Shown: positions 10,759 to 23,400, counted from the stretch's first letter. The stretch is 64,000 nucleotides of DNA from Psychrosphaera algicola (GCF_028401425.1 NZ_JAQOMS010000002.1:372001-436000), one strand, 5' to 3'. The notes: generated by a model not told the origin, from the letters alone. Numbers and translations are program-made.

Positions 10759-11187
10759 TTAGTGGGTTTGAATATACTCATTATAAGTGGTTTGATCTGA
10801 GTTTAATAGATATAGCGCAGTACCATTCTCGTGGGCTTGTTTTCGTATTAATTCTAATTCGAGACCACTAATCGAATCGTCCCAAATGACTAAAACGGCA
10901 CAGTTATCAAAAAATATGGCCTTTTTGGCAAGTTCGAACGCGCTTTTGCAGTATCGCTTATGCACGGTAAGTACTTTACTTAAATTGATACTGCATGAAT
11001 TAAGAATTTGCTTATCTGGAAGTTTTTCTGGCGCAATGAGCAACGTCCAACCATCGCTAAATTCATATCGTTTAATTATCTTCAGCAATTCTAAGTGTGT
11101 ATCTAAAAGGTCGGCATTAATTGATGGTTTAATCGGTGAAATTGCCGGATGCTGAAATTTGTTATTACTAAAGTTTAAATAGTTCAT
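10759..11187 (-). CDS. SulA-like cell-division inhibitor
   Basis: The product is about 142 residues. Its central part (GWTLLIAPEKLP, INLSKVLTVH, CAVLVIWDDSISGLEL) follows the SulA pattern of a Trp-Leu core strand, an aligned Lys-Val-Leu segment and a VxxW strand before a helix. SulA binds FtsZ and blocks division during the SOS response. The ATG at 11187 has AGG 8 nt upstream; a TTG at 11193 is possible. A near-consensus LexA box lies just upstream, which supports the call. Similarity is distant, so function is inferred. Confidence 0.65.
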   Translation of the reverse strand: MNYLNFSNNKFQHPAISPIKPSINADLLDTHLELLKIIKRYEFSDGWTLLIAPEKLPDKQILNSCSINLSKVLTVHKRYCKSAFELAKKAIFFDNCAVLVIWDDSISGLELELIRKQAHENGTALYLLNSDQTTYNEYIQTH

Positions 11188-11196
11188 CGCCAATAC

Positions 11197-11212
11197 CTGT
11201 TTTTATTAATAG
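11197..11212 (-). promoter_or_regulatory. Candidate LexA (SOS) box upstream of the sulA-like gene
   Basis: CTGT-N8-ATAG on the plus strand matches the gammaproteobacterial LexA consensus CTGT-N8-ACAG with one mismatch, and the spacer is AT-rich as expected. It lies 10 nt before the ATG, close for an operator, so the promoter must overlap or precede it. Confidence 0.45.
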
Positions 11213-11346
11213 TATTTCTATACAGTGGTTTATACAGTAGTCGTAGGAGATTAAAAATGCAACAAAAATATTCTGTAAAAGAGTAAATATTTTTACTAAA
11301 TAAGAACTATAATATGGCTTAACTATTGAGATATTTAGGAAATATA

Positions 11347-13894
11347 ATGAAAAAAGCTGGGAGCTGGGCAATAACAGGATGTGTCCTTTTCATCTTATTT
11401 TCACTATTGTGGGGAATTAAAAGTTCTTTTGACCGTATAAACGAATTAAATATAAACACCAATAATCTGCAATTAAAAATTGATCAAGCGTATTTTGTTG
11501 ATGACAAAAATCAATTTGTTAACTCTAATTATAGTGAATTTAAAAGTCGATTTAGACCAACTAAACTCAACTATTCAAAGATAGAATTTGGTGAAAGTGA
11601 CGTTTGGTACCAATTAAAATTTAGAAACCTGACAACCACCAAAATGAATTTGGTCCTTCTATTAGATAATCCAATGTTAGATTACATTGATATTTATGAA
11701 TTGAAGAATAATGACCTCCACGTTTTGTCAAAACTAGGCGATAAACGAAAGAATACGGAACTCGAGTTACTTGCTTTACCTCACTCCGTAATCGAACTTA
11801 ACGGTTCTGGTGAGATGGAAATGGTTATTAGAACCAATTCTAAAGGTACGCCGAATTTACCTATATCTATTTTTACCGATGAAAACTTTGAACAATACAA
11901 ATCCATGGTGTTTCTTATCTGGGGAAGTTTTGTCGGCATCGTCATATTAATGTCTATTTACAACATTATTTTATTTGTAGGTGTAAAAGATAAACTTTAT
12001 CTAATTTATGTAGGTTACATATTTGCCTTTTAGTAGTCCTAGGTGTAGTTCATGGATTTTTAACTTACCTTGTGCCTTATTGGGTGTATGACCTAATAGC
12101 GGATAATGTCATCGCACTGTTTAGCATGGTTGGGGCGCTAATGTTGGCGTTTGCCATGAAGTTTCTAAAATTTGATCAAGACAAACGCAGTCTTAGTTTT
12201 CGGACGGGCTAAGGTCGTTATTAATTTGCTTTTGGCACTTAGTTTTTACGCGTTGTTTGTTGTTGAATATAAGGCGGCGCAACTGTTTTTATGGCACAAG
12301 GTTCTGTCTATATTTTTGCCATCATTTTAGTCGCAATCCGATTAAAGTTAGATTTTAGCTGGGCAAAATATTATGTGATTTCTAGTTACCGTTATTCATC
12401 GGAGCTGCAGTAGGCCCATTAATGTTAACGGGTAATCTGGAGTATAGTTTCTGGAGTCGTCATGCACTTTTGTTGGGCGTATTATTTGAAATGACCTTCA
12501 TTTCGATGGCTTTAGCAGAACGATTACGAATGAGCGAAAATCAATTGCTGTTCCAGACCACACATGACCACTTTTTAAATATTGGCAATTCAATAATTTT
12601 GGAACAGGAACTTAAAAAACAATTTGATGTTGTACCTAATCCTTCATTTAGTTTAGTGGTAATTAAAGTTGAAAATTATCACCAGTTAACGCCTTATTTA
12701 GATCAAATAAGTTTAAAAGTCGTCGTTGATAAATTTTTAACAAAAGTTGAAACGTTTTTTAGTGACCATGTCACCTTAGCGACACTTGACGAACATATCG
12801 ACGTAAAACATATTGCTGCTGTTAAAGATGGCTATTTTGCATTAGTAATTTTAAGTACCGATCAAATACTAATCGACAACTTACAAGATGAAATTGGAGA
12901 ATTGCTTCCTTTTACCTATCGCCTGAAAGGATTTGATGTTTCGTTTAATTGCTTTATTAGTTGCGTAAATTCAGCAGAATTTGAGTCACCAGAAGAAATT
13001 ATTACTTTTAGCTTTAATGTATTACAACAGAGCAATCGTGCCACGACTACATTTCAAACTTTTGAGAAACGGAGCTCGGATAAAAGGCATCAGCTAGTTT
13101 CGGAACTTGTAAAATCTAACGAACTACAAGATTTTCAAATAGGATTTCAACTTACAACAAACTCGGTTAACAGTAAATTATCGCTAGTTAAATTGAGTAT
13201 AAGTTCCTCTAAAAATAATGAGTTCTTTGAACTTTCTGCCTGTTTAGATACAACGACTAACAATATGATGGCTAGTTTGTTCGAAGAACGAGTTTTCGAG
13301 TTAATTTGCAGTCAAGTTGCATTGTTAGACTCGACTAAAACTAAGTTTTTAATCGACTTCTCAACTCAAAATAGAATAACAAAAACCTTTATTTCCATGC
13401 TGATTAAAACGTTAAATAAATATGGTTTGAAGGCCGATTTATTTGTTATTACGGTAAGTAGCAAGCTAATGAATTCGCAAAACATACAGGAAATCAGCAC
13501 GCTTCGAGAATTTGTCGACCTCGGATTTTTAATTAGTATTAAGGAAGATACATTTGGAATAGAAAGTGCAAACTGGATCAGTGAGTTGCCTATCTCAGTA
13601 GTTACGTTTCAAGCGGAAACAATGAAAAAACTTATAAGGACAAGCGACCCCGAACGAGTTCTCAATTTTTCTTCTACTCTACAAAAAATGGATATTTCGA
13701 TATTGGTTGAGAATATAAAAAATCAAACGGATTTTGATGAGTTAAAAGTGCTTCCTTTTAATTTAGTTGGAGCGCTATCAACAAACGTGTTGTCAGAAAT
13801 AGAATTTAAGGAATACATTGATCAGCGCTTTATCGACTCTCTCGCTAAAGACCAAAGTTTACATAGCTTTGTTTTAAATGGGGTGAAATCATGA
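11347..13894 (+). CDS. 7TM-DISM receptor with decayed GGDEF and EAL domains, copy 1 (interrupted)
   Basis: A membrane signalling protein of about 849 residues. An N-terminal TM helix is followed by a periplasmic 7TMR-DISMED2 fold (VWYQLKFRNL, LLDNPMLDYIDIYEL), then a seven-helix 7TMR-DISM block, then a cytoplasmic GGDEF-like and an EAL-like domain. In the GGDEF position it reads VKDGYFALV, and none of the EAL catalytic motifs is recognisable, so neither cyclase nor phosphodiesterase activity is expected. Breaks occur near 12028 (T run), 12207 (G run), 12290 (T run) and at CTAG 12382-12385, where the paralogue has ISWLP. AGGAA precedes the ATG at 11347. Its stop overlaps the next start by 4 nt (ATGA). 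Confidence 0.8.
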
Positions 13895-16400
13895 AACTTC
13901 ATTTAAGGTTCATTTCAATTCTGTTCATGTCCTTTTTAGTTGTTATTTTTACTAGCTATATCATTAGTAAACTCGAAAATATTAATAAACTGGCATTAAA
14001 TAGTAAAAATTTGGCAGTCGAATCAGTTTACAGGAATGTTCAAGGTGACTTTAAAACTGACTCGCAGACCATCTACAATTTCTTTAAAAATGATACTCGA
14101 GAAAAGAAAACAATAAGTTTAGAGTTTGGTGAGAATGAATACTGGCACTTAATTAAAATTAGAAATCTACGTTCTGTATTGTCTGAATATGTTTATTTAT
14201 TTGATAATCCAATGTTAGATGAAATAGACATTTATGAAATAAAAGCTGGTATCCCAACTCTCGTTAAACGATTAGGTGATAATCGAATTAATAAGAAGCG
14301 CGATATGGCGTTACCTTCAATCGCAGTGAGTTTGCAAAAGCAACAACAAAAAGAATTACTTATTAGAACTTATTCTTTAGGAACACCACATCTACCAGTG
14401 GCCCTTTTTGAATCTAATGGCTTCAATCGTTATAAAAATATGCTGTATTTGTTGTGGGGATCAATCGTAGGGATCGTCTTTGTTATGACAGCCTATAACT
14501 TAATCTTGTTTCTCGGTGTTCACGACAAATTATATATTTTATATGTTGGCTATATTATTAGCTTTTTAATGGTTTTAAGTTTTGTGCATGGTTTTGGAAT
14601 TTATTTATTACCAGTCAGTTTTTACCAGCACATTGGCAACAATATTATTTCAGTTTATTACCTGCTTGGCATCTTCTTGCTGTTATTTAGTTATTACTTT
14701 TTACATTTCAATAATAAAGAACAATTAGTGATTCAGCGCTCTGTGAAAGGGTTAACGATCATATTGTTTGTATTTGGAGTATACGCCACAACCCAAAGTG
14801 AGTATGAGGCTGCTAAACCATTTTTTTAATGCAGCTATTTATTTATATTTTGTGCTTAATCATGTTGTTTCAGAGAATAAGAAAAAATAAGAGTTGGGGG
14901 ACGCTTTACATCATCTCATGGTTGCCGCTCTTTGTCGGTTCAGCCGTTGGAACTCTATTGCTGCAAGGGCAGTTAGAATATGGCTTTTGGACGCGGCATG
15001 CGGCGTTTTTTGGCGTCGTTTTTGAAATGACATTAATTTCGATGGCACTTGCCGAAAGATTACGGGTAAATAAAGCAGAAATACTTTATGAAGCGACACA
15101 TGACAAGATCTTTAAACTGGCAAATATTGCAAAATTAGAATTTTGCATTAATCAAACGCCTAAGCTAGCTAAGAATAAATACTCTGTAATATTAATTGAG
15201 TTAGATGAAGTTGATAATTTTACAACAATAGATAAAAACCAAGAACAAATAGCGTTTATCAATAGTTTTGTGAGCGATATACAACGATATTTTTCAAGTT
15301 ATCTCCATGTTATTGACGTTGATAATGACTCGACGATAAGAAAAGTCTGTTTAGTGCGTGAGGGATTGTTTGCCATTACGATTACCAGCAGTGATGAAGC
15401 GTTACTCAAAACTACGATTAAAGAATTTTGTAAGTTACAAAAGTTAAACAATAGTACAACAGCACAATTGTATAAAATGCATTTTGTTATTGGCGCAGCG
15501 ACCAAGGAAAGTAATGATTTTTCATTAACTGATATTGTCAATCAGGCGCAACAAGCGATTAATATCGCGAATTCTAAAAAATTAGATTTTTGGATTTTTA
15601 ATGAATTAGATAAATTTAACCAAAATAGAAGAGTTGAAATTGCCACTGAATTACAAAAAGCGATCGATAACAAAGAACTCATTATCTACCATCAACCGAA
15701 ATTGGGTGTGGATAAGCTTGAAGTGATTGGTAGTGAAATATTAGTTCGCTGGGAACATTCTGAGTTAGGTGAAATTAGCCCTTCAGAGTTTGTACCGATT
15801 GCCAAAGATACAGGGTTGATTTCGTCATTAACTGAATGGGTGATAGACACCTCGTGTCAAAACTTAAGTAAGCTAATTAAAGAGTTTGACCCTAATTATC
15901 ATGTCGCCATTAACATTTCTGTTTCTGATTTACATTTGTCGCAGTTTTTAGCGATGGTCCAAAAAAGTTTAGATACATATAGAATTGCAGCCAAGCATTT
16001 AACGTTTGAGTTCACTGATCTAAAATTTGAAAATTTAGACAATAATATTAAAAAAACAATAATAGGACTAAAGAGAAAAGGGTATCGGATCTCAGTAGAT
16101 GCACTAAAAACGCCGTTATCTAATTTAGGATTTGTATTTAACGGACTGGTGTCTGAAATCAAATTGGATTGCAGAGAAATTCAAAATATAGAAGCGACAC
16201 AAGGTAATACAACCGTCATTCGTCAGCTTGTCAGCTTGACAAATACCAATGGTATTGATGTTGTAGGTATTGGGATAGACTCATTAGATTCTGAAAATAT
16301 GATGCTTGAACTACCTTGTAATATCGTACAAGGGTTTAAATATTGTGAGCCTTTGCCTTTTCATATGTATATCAACTGGCTAAATACAAACGCAAGGTGA
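13891..16400 (+). CDS. 7TM-DISM receptor with decayed GGDEF and EAL domains, copy 2 (one frameshift)
   Basis: A paralogue of the preceding gene, translationally coupled to it through ATGA. The order is the same: DISMED2 (EYWHLIKIRNLRS, LFDNPMLDEIDIYE), seven TM helices, GGDEF, EAL. The GGDEF signature is replaced by VREGLFAI. The EAL domain is better preserved (SEILVRWEH, AINISVSDL, QGFKYCEPL), but the metal-binding DDFG position reads DALK and the EGVE position reads IGID, so hydrolysis of c-di-GMP is unlikely. The frame breaks in a T run at 14821-14827. It probably works as a sensor or c-di-GMP-binding protein, possibly as a heteromer with copy 1; this is inference. Confidence 0.82.
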
Positions 16401-16542
16401 GTTTATTCAATACTTTTGATAAGGCGTTATAAATCGCTGTCGTCGTTGTATTAGAATGTTAGTAACCTATTTGTTTCTTTTCAACTTTACAAATAAGAGC
16501 TTAGAATGTATTTTGCTACTATCAAATCAGTAAGAGAAATCC

Positions 16543-16956
16543 ATGTCGTCTGCGTTTACTAGAGCTTGCGTAATTATAACAATGTTGTTGTCCGTAATAG
16601 GGCAATCGCTTGCTAATACCGTTATGCCTTGCGAAATGACAGATAGTGGCCAACACATGACGATGAATCATACTGGGAAAACATCTACATCTTCATCAAT
16701 GGCAATGCACAAAGATATGAAAGTATCTGGAAATATGTCACATGGTGCACCTTCTAATCATGAGCAAAGCGGGAAAATGGATTGTTGTGATATTGAATGC
16801 AGTTGTCCCGCAAACGCCTGCTCAACTTACACGTTTGTAACCGTTGACATACAGTCAATATTATCTCTAGTAACAATCGAAAAAGTGCCGAGCCTAGAAC
16901 ATACATCACCAATCTCAATTTATAAGTCTTTCTACCGTCCTCCTATAATTTCTTAA
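16543..16956 (+). CDS. Secreted Cys/His/Met-rich small protein, probably copper-associated
   Basis: This 137-residue product has a signal peptide (ITMLLSVIGQSLA) followed by a region dense in Met, His and Cys: MTMNHTGK, MAMHKDMK, MSHGAPSNHE, CCDIECSCPANAC. The end reads YKSFYRPPIIS. I do not recognise a named family, though such proteins often precede Cus-type operons. A role in periplasmic copper binding is inferred from composition and position at the head of the cus cluster. Confidence 0.7.
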   Translation: MSSAFTRACVIITMLLSVIGQSLANTVMPCEMTDSGQHMTMNHTGKTSTSSSMAMHKDMKVSGNMSHGAPSNHEQSGKMDCCDIECSCPANACSTYTFVTVDIQSILSLVTIEKVPSLEHTSPISIYKSFYRPPIIS

Positions 16957-17076
16957 TCCACAGGACAAGTGCATCTTAATTTTGGTGCACATACATAACT
17001 CTCTCAAAACCAAAAAGTTAGAACGACTTAGTCTATTTATTTGTCTAACGCCGTTTTCATTTAAAGATGGTAAAGC

Positions 17077-17288
17077 ATGTATTTACAAACAAAAGAACTA
17101 ATTGCCATGCTGGTATTTTTCGTCGCAGGCGCGATTTTGGCAGCAATGGCTAATGCAATGGCTAATGCAATGAACAAAATTGAGCCTCTTATTCACCCAG
17201 AGAAAAAGCGCCAAGTTTATAAAAACCTAGTTGTGGATGCTGTAAAAAATGGGGCTTGCATATTGACCACTACGAGGAGCAGTTTTGA
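17077..17288 (+). CDS. Small membrane protein preceding cusC (probable frameshift near its end)
   Basis: One N-terminal membrane helix (LIAMLVFFVAGAILAA) is followed by a duplicated MANA segment and a charged tail. As written the frame runs past the cusC start to 17301. Adding one T in the run near 17256 makes it end HIDHYEEQF with a TGA at 17286-17288 that overlaps the cusC ATG (TGATG), which is a more natural arrangement. No family is recognised. Its position suggests a copper-operon accessory. Confidence 0.5.
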
Positions 17289-18660
17289 TGGCTCAACTTA
17301 ATTTTCGTAATGCTACCTTAATCGGAGCGGTATTAATTTCTACTATGTCTAATTCGGTGACGGCGAATCCTGTTATTTCGTTAGACGACGTAATAATTCA
17401 AGCCATTACAAATGACCCTTGGGTGAATGGCAATAACCAAAAATACCGAGCGACATTAGCAAGAAGTTCTGCCGTCGCCACGATGTCTGATCCGCTTGTG
17501 TCAGTTAGTTTAATGAATGTACCTGTCGATTCTATGGATTTTAATCAAGAGAACATGACGCAGTTAAAAGTTGGTGTATCGCAATTGCTGCCAAGAGGAA
17601 ACGTACTCGACATTAAACAAGCGAAACTGACTACAAGTGCGCAAAAATATCCGTTGATGCAAGAAGAACGAAAAGCCCAACTAACGCTAAATGTGACACA
17701 TATTTGGTTAGACATTTATTTGGCCCAAAAGACCATTAACCTTATAACTCGTGACAAAACCTTATTTGAACAAACTGCAGATGTTGCTAGAGCGAGTTAT
17801 TCTAGTACCGTAGGAAAAACCCGACAACAAGATGTTATTCGTTCACAACTTGAGCTTATCCAATTAGACGACAGATTAACGGTAGAGTATCAAAAGCTTG
17901 AATCCGCTATCGCAAGGCTTAATGAATGGTTGCATGTTTTTCAAGACGGTTTACATGACAATAGACCTAATTTTGACGCAATAGCAACAGACATCAAAGT
18001 AACTGATTCATTGCCATCAATACCTTTGAGAAGCAATATTTTGTCTAAAAATAAACTATTGTCTAGAAATTCATTAGCTCAACTTGTTTCAAATCATCCC
18101 ACAGTACGTCTAATCGATGTTGACCAAAAAGTGGCATTAAAAGATGTTGAAATAGCGAAAGAACAATACAAACCACAATGGGGTATCAATGCGTCTTATG
18201 CGTATAGAGACGCTATGGAAAATGGTGATGATAGGGCAGATTTTTTTCCATTGGGGTTACTTTTGATGTGCCATTATTTACCAATAAACGACAAGATAAA
18301 CTTGTATCTGCATCTATTTCCGACGCAGCGTCCATTAGAACGGACCACCTTTTATTAACAAAAAGCCTAATTACACAAATTGAAAAAGAATATAGAAACT
18401 TACAACGCCTTACCCAGCGACAGCAACTGTATATAACGCAACTAATAACCCAAAGTCATGAGCAAGCAGAGGCCTCGTTAACAGCTTATACCAATGACGA
18501 CGGTGATTTCTCTGAAGTTATTCGCGCTCGTATCGCTGAACTTAATACACAAATATCGGCACTTAACATTGATATCAATTTGCTAAAAGCAACGGCTCGA
18601 ATTAACTATCTAACGACGCAATCGCTACTGCCATATTATCCAGACGGATGGACTAAATAA
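17288..18660 (+). CDS. CusC-like outer-membrane efflux protein (one frameshift)
   Basis: A TolC/OEP-family channel of about 457 residues, the outer-membrane part of a Cus-type RND copper/silver pump. A signal peptide (LIGAVLISTMSNSVTA) is followed by two repeats of long helices, including LTLNVTHIWLDIYLAQK and RIAELNTQISALNIDINLLKAT. The frame breaks in a T run at about 18241-18247; with one T fewer it reads FFSIGVTFDVPLFTNKRQ, the expected strand. The preceding small ORF probably ends on the ATG, and the stop overlaps the cusB ATG by 1 nt. Confidence 0.85.
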
Positions 18661-20456
18661 TGACTATTACACAAAAATTTGTCGCAACAATAATAGCTAG
18701 CACGATTTTAGGTGCAGTGTTAACCGTAATTAGTGCACCTACTTTACAACTGCTTGGCTTTAATCTATTCCCCAACAACGGTGCTGCAAATAGTACAGAT
18801 GAGTCAGCAAGTAAGAAGCCACTTTATTGGGTAGCACCTATGGATTCAAATTACCGTAGAGATAAACCGGGTAAGTCACCAATGGGAATGGATCTGGTTC
18901 CGGTTTATGCCGAGAGCAAGCAACAGGGAACCGCTGGACAGGTGACAATTGCGTCTCACGTTATCAATAATATGGGCGTTAGGACGGCAAAAGTCGTTCG
19001 CGGTGAAATGATGACCGAAATCTCTACGGTTGGATATGTACAATATGACGAAGATCAATTGGTTCATATTCATCCCCGCGTAGAGGGATGGATAGAAAAA
19101 TTGTTTGTCAAAGCCGCAGGGAATCCCGTTGAAAAAGGCCAACCTTTATATACGCTTTATGCGCCACAATTAGTTAACGCTCAAGAAGAGTTTTTAATCG
19201 CGTTAAAGCGCAATAATAAAACACTAATCATCGCAGCGCGAGAACGTCTACAGGCATTGCAACTGTCAGATGCGTTTATTCTTAACTTAGAAAAAAGTCA
19301 AAAGGTGGTTCAAAACATCACTTTTATCGCACCTCAATCAGGCGTAATAGATGGGCTTAAAATTCGCGAAGGATTTTTTGTAAAGCTAGAGCACAACGTT
19401 AATGAGTATTGGACAGCTTGACCAAGTTTGGGTTGAAGCCGAAGTCTTCGAACGAGACGCCGCATTGGTGCGAGCCGGATTAGATGTATCAATGACGTTA
19501 GATTACCTGCCAAGTAAAACGTGGTCAGGAATTGTTGACTATGTTTATCCAACTTTAAACCCTACAACTCGTACTCTACGAGTCAGATTAAAGTTTGAGA
19601 ATCCGGACCACAAATTAAAGCCTAACATGTTCGCGCAAGTCTTAATTCACGCCACTGGTATTACAAATACGTTAATGGTACCAAAAGAATCTGTTATAAG
19701 AACGGGTAAACAAGATAGAGTTGTTTTAGCGTTAGGCGATGGTCAATTTAAGTCTATCGAGGTCGTCATAGGTCGTGTTTCAAATGATTACATTGAAATC
19801 AAACGTGGCTTAAATGATCAAGACCGAGTCGTTGTTTCTGCCCAGTTTTTGATTGATTCAGAATCAAGTAAAAGTTCAGACTTCCTCAGAATGAGTCCAA
19901 CGGTTCGCAGTGAAACTGTATTTGCTACGGGCGTTGTAAACAGTCTGATGCAAGAACATCGTATGATAAATATCACACATGAGCCCGTAGAGGAATGGCA
20001 ATGGCCTGAGATGACAATGGATTTCATTGTAGCCAATGAGGTCGATTTATCTGACGTTCGAGTTGGTCAAACACTACATTTTGAAATGACAAAACTGCCC
20101 AACGACGAAATTAACATTACTGTTATTCATATTAGTGACGAAGGTGATAATTCAGCAAAGGATTCACCTAATTACCCAACGGCAACTGTGGGCGGCATTA
20201 TTAACAGCGTTGACAAAAAAATAGGATCGTAAACATAAGTCGAGAAGCCATAACCAAATGGCAAAGAGACGCAGCAACTTTGGATTTTGAAATTGAAGAA
20301 AATTTATCATTAGACAAATTTGTGGAAGGTAATCCTGTGACATTTACTTTTGAAGTTAGAGATGAGTTAACAGTGATTGCGATAAAAGTAAATGATAACC
20401 CCGCGATAAAACCTAAAGACAAGGTCGAACCAATGTCTATGCATGACGGCCATTAG
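18660..20456 (+). CDS. CusB-like periplasmic adaptor with HMBD domain and two C-terminal CusF-like modules (interrupted)
   Basis: The membrane-fusion component of the Cu/Ag RND pump, about 598 residues when repaired and so much longer than plain CusB. In order: an N-terminal anchor, a heavy-metal-binding motif (YWVAPMDSNYRRDKPGKSPM), hairpin and beta-barrel domains (GWIEKLFV), then a CusF-like module with the copper ligands His, Trp and MTM (NITHEP, EEWQWPEMTM). A second CusF-like module (VNISREAITKWQ) has Arg in place of His and lacks both Met. Breaks lie at CTAGAG 19386-19391, where family proteins have KPGTTL (expected CCTGG), and in an A run near 20215-20222. Whether metal moves between the modules is unknown. 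Confidence 0.85.
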
Positions 20457-20467
20457 GAGACTATTTA

Positions 20468-23400
20468 ATGATTGAAGCAATTATCAGATGGTCAATTCAA
20501 AACCGCTTTTTTGTTATTTTAGCCACAATAATAATCGTTGGTGCCGGATTATATTCCGTCAAAAATACACCTGTAGATGCATTACCTGATTTATCAGATG
20601 TACAGGTGATCATTAAAACCAATTATCCAGGTAAGGCACCACAGGTTGTTCAAGACCAAGTAACCTATCCATTAACCACGGCAATGTTATCTGTGCCTTA
20701 GCGCTGTAACCGTGCGTGGTTATTCATTTTTTGGCGATTCATTTGTCTATGTCATATTTGACGAATCTACCGATTTATACTGGGCTCGCAGCCGAGTGTT
20801 AGAGTATTTGAGTCAAGTTACACCTTCATTACCACCAAGTGCACGTCCGCAATTAGGACCCGACGCTACCGGCGTTGGCTGGGTATATTTGTATTCATTA
20901 ATTGATAAAACCGGGAAACACGACATTAGCCAATTACGTAGCTTGCAAGATTGGTTTTTAAAATATGAATTACAAACAGTGGCTGGGGTGTCAGAAGTCG
21001 CCGCAATTGGTGGCATGGTTAAACAGTACCAAGTCCAAATTGATCCAGATAAACTTAGAGCTTACGGTGTACCACTAAACCATATAAAAACCGCTCTACA
21101 ACGCGGTAATCAAGAAACCGGCGCTTCTGTCGTCGAAATGGCCGAAGCTGAATATATGGTTACCGCGTCTGGTTACATTAAGAATATTCAAGACATTGAA
21201 GCAATTCCACTTGGTGTTAATAAACAAGGAACACCATTAACCATTGGTGACTTAGCCCAGGTAAGTTTAGGGCCACAAATGCGCCGAGGTATTGCCGAGT
21301 TAAATGGTGAAGGCGAAGTTGTTGGTGGGATTGTTGTTATGCGATTTGGCGAAAACGCACAGCAAACGATTGAAGGTGTTAAAGCAAAACTTAAACAACT
21401 CAAAAGGGACTTCCTAAAGGCGTCGAAATTGTCACGGTTTACGACCGTTCAGGACTTATTGACGATGCTGTAGAAAACTTATGGACAAAATTGTTAGAAG
21501 AATTTGCTGTTGTTGCATTAGTTTGTATGGTCTTTTTATTCCACTTACGATCGTCATTGGTTGCTATCATCAGCTTGCCAGTGGGTATCCTAACGGCATT
21601 TATCATCATGCATTTGCAAGGGATCAATGCCAATATCATGTCATTAGGTGGTATTGCAATAGCTATAGGTGCAATGATAGACGGCGCAATTGTCATGATT
21701 GAAAATATGCATAAACATATGGAGAAAACACCGCTAACAGACAAGAATCGCTGGCAGATCGTAGCTCAATCGGCAAGTGAAGTTGGCCCTGCGTTGTTTT
21801 TTCACTGTTGATCATAACGGTTTCGTTTTTACCGGTATTTACGTTAGAAGCCCAAGAGGGAAAAATGTTTTCTCCATTGGCGTTTACTAAAACGTACGCA
21901 ATGGCTGCATCAGCGGCCCTCGCTATAACTTTAGTACCTGTTTTAATGGGGTATTTTATTAGAGGTAAAGTATTAGCTGAGCATAAAAACCCAATAAACA
22001 GATTGTTGACGGCAGTATACTTACCGACATTAAATAAGGTTTTAACTTATCCAAAGTCGACTATTGTTGCGGCATTTTTAGTAACCGTAGCTGGTTTTTG
22101 GCCAATAAGTAAAATAGGTAGTGAGTTTATTCCGCCCTTAGATGAAGGCGATTTAATGTATATGCCCACAACATACCCAGGTATTTCAATTGGTAAAGCC
22201 CGTGAATTATTACAACAAACGGACAAGTTGATTAAAACCGTTCCAGAAGTAGAAACTGTATTTGGCAAAGTAGGGCGTGCTGAAACGGCTACCGATCCCG
22301 CGCCATTAACTATGATTGAGACCATAATTCAGTTTAAACCACGGGAGCAGTGGCGTGACGGTGTCACAACTGAGAGCCTCAAGAAAGAATTTAATAATTT
22401 AGTTCAATTTATAGGTTAACCAATGCCTAGGTAATGCCGATAAAAACTCGAATAGACATGTTAGCTACAGGCATTAAAACGCCTGTCGGGATTAAGATTG
22501 CTGGACCTAAATTAAAAGATATTGAAGAAATAGGGAAATCGTTGGAAAAAATATTGATGACTGTACCTGGTACTTCGTCTGTTTACTCCGAGCGAGTCGC
22601 CGGTGGCCGTTATCTTAAAGTCGACATTCAACGTAAAAAAGCAGCGCGCTATGGTTTAAATATCGCCGATGTACAACAAGTTGTAGCCTCTGCGATTGGT
22701 GGTATGAATGTTACGCAAACAGTTGAAGGTCAAGAACGATACCCGGTTAATTTACGTTACCCACAGGACTATCGAGACTCACCTGAAAAACTTTCACGAT
22801 TACCAATAGTTACACCGGATGGGATGCGTATTTCATTAGCGGATGTCGCTAATGTTTTGATTGAAGATGGTCCGCCGGGAATTAAAAGTGAGAATGCCAG
22901 AATAAACGGTTGGGTGTTTGTCGATATAGAAGGGGCGGATATCGGCACTTATGTGCAAGAAGCACAACGAGTCGTCTCGGAGCAATTAAAAATAAAATCA
23001 GGTTATTCTATCGCTTGGGCTGGGCAATATGAATATATGTTGCGGGCTAAAGAAAAGCTAACTTTTGTAGTGCCATTAACATTAGCGATAATTGTAATAT
23101 TGTTGTACCTCAATTTTAGAAACGTTGCGGAAGTATTCATTATTATGGGGACTTTGCCATTGGCTATGGTAGGCAGTATTTGGTTAATGTACTTACAAGG
23201 CTTTAATTTTTCAGTGGCAGTTGGTGTCGGCTTTATCGCATTGGCCGGTGTTGCTGTGGAGATCGGGGTGATCATGTTAGTTTACTTAAATCAGGCAATT
23301 TACTCGATGTATCAAACATTGCTAAAGGAAAATAAACCGGTGACTAAAGCGGATATACAGAGTGCCATTATAGAAGGTGCTGGTATGCGGGTAAGACCTG

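Noticed and set aside
12016..12026. CCTAGG in the first DISM gene as a further scrambled site
   Set aside because: Either codon gives Leu, so the protein cannot tell whether the original was CCTGGG.
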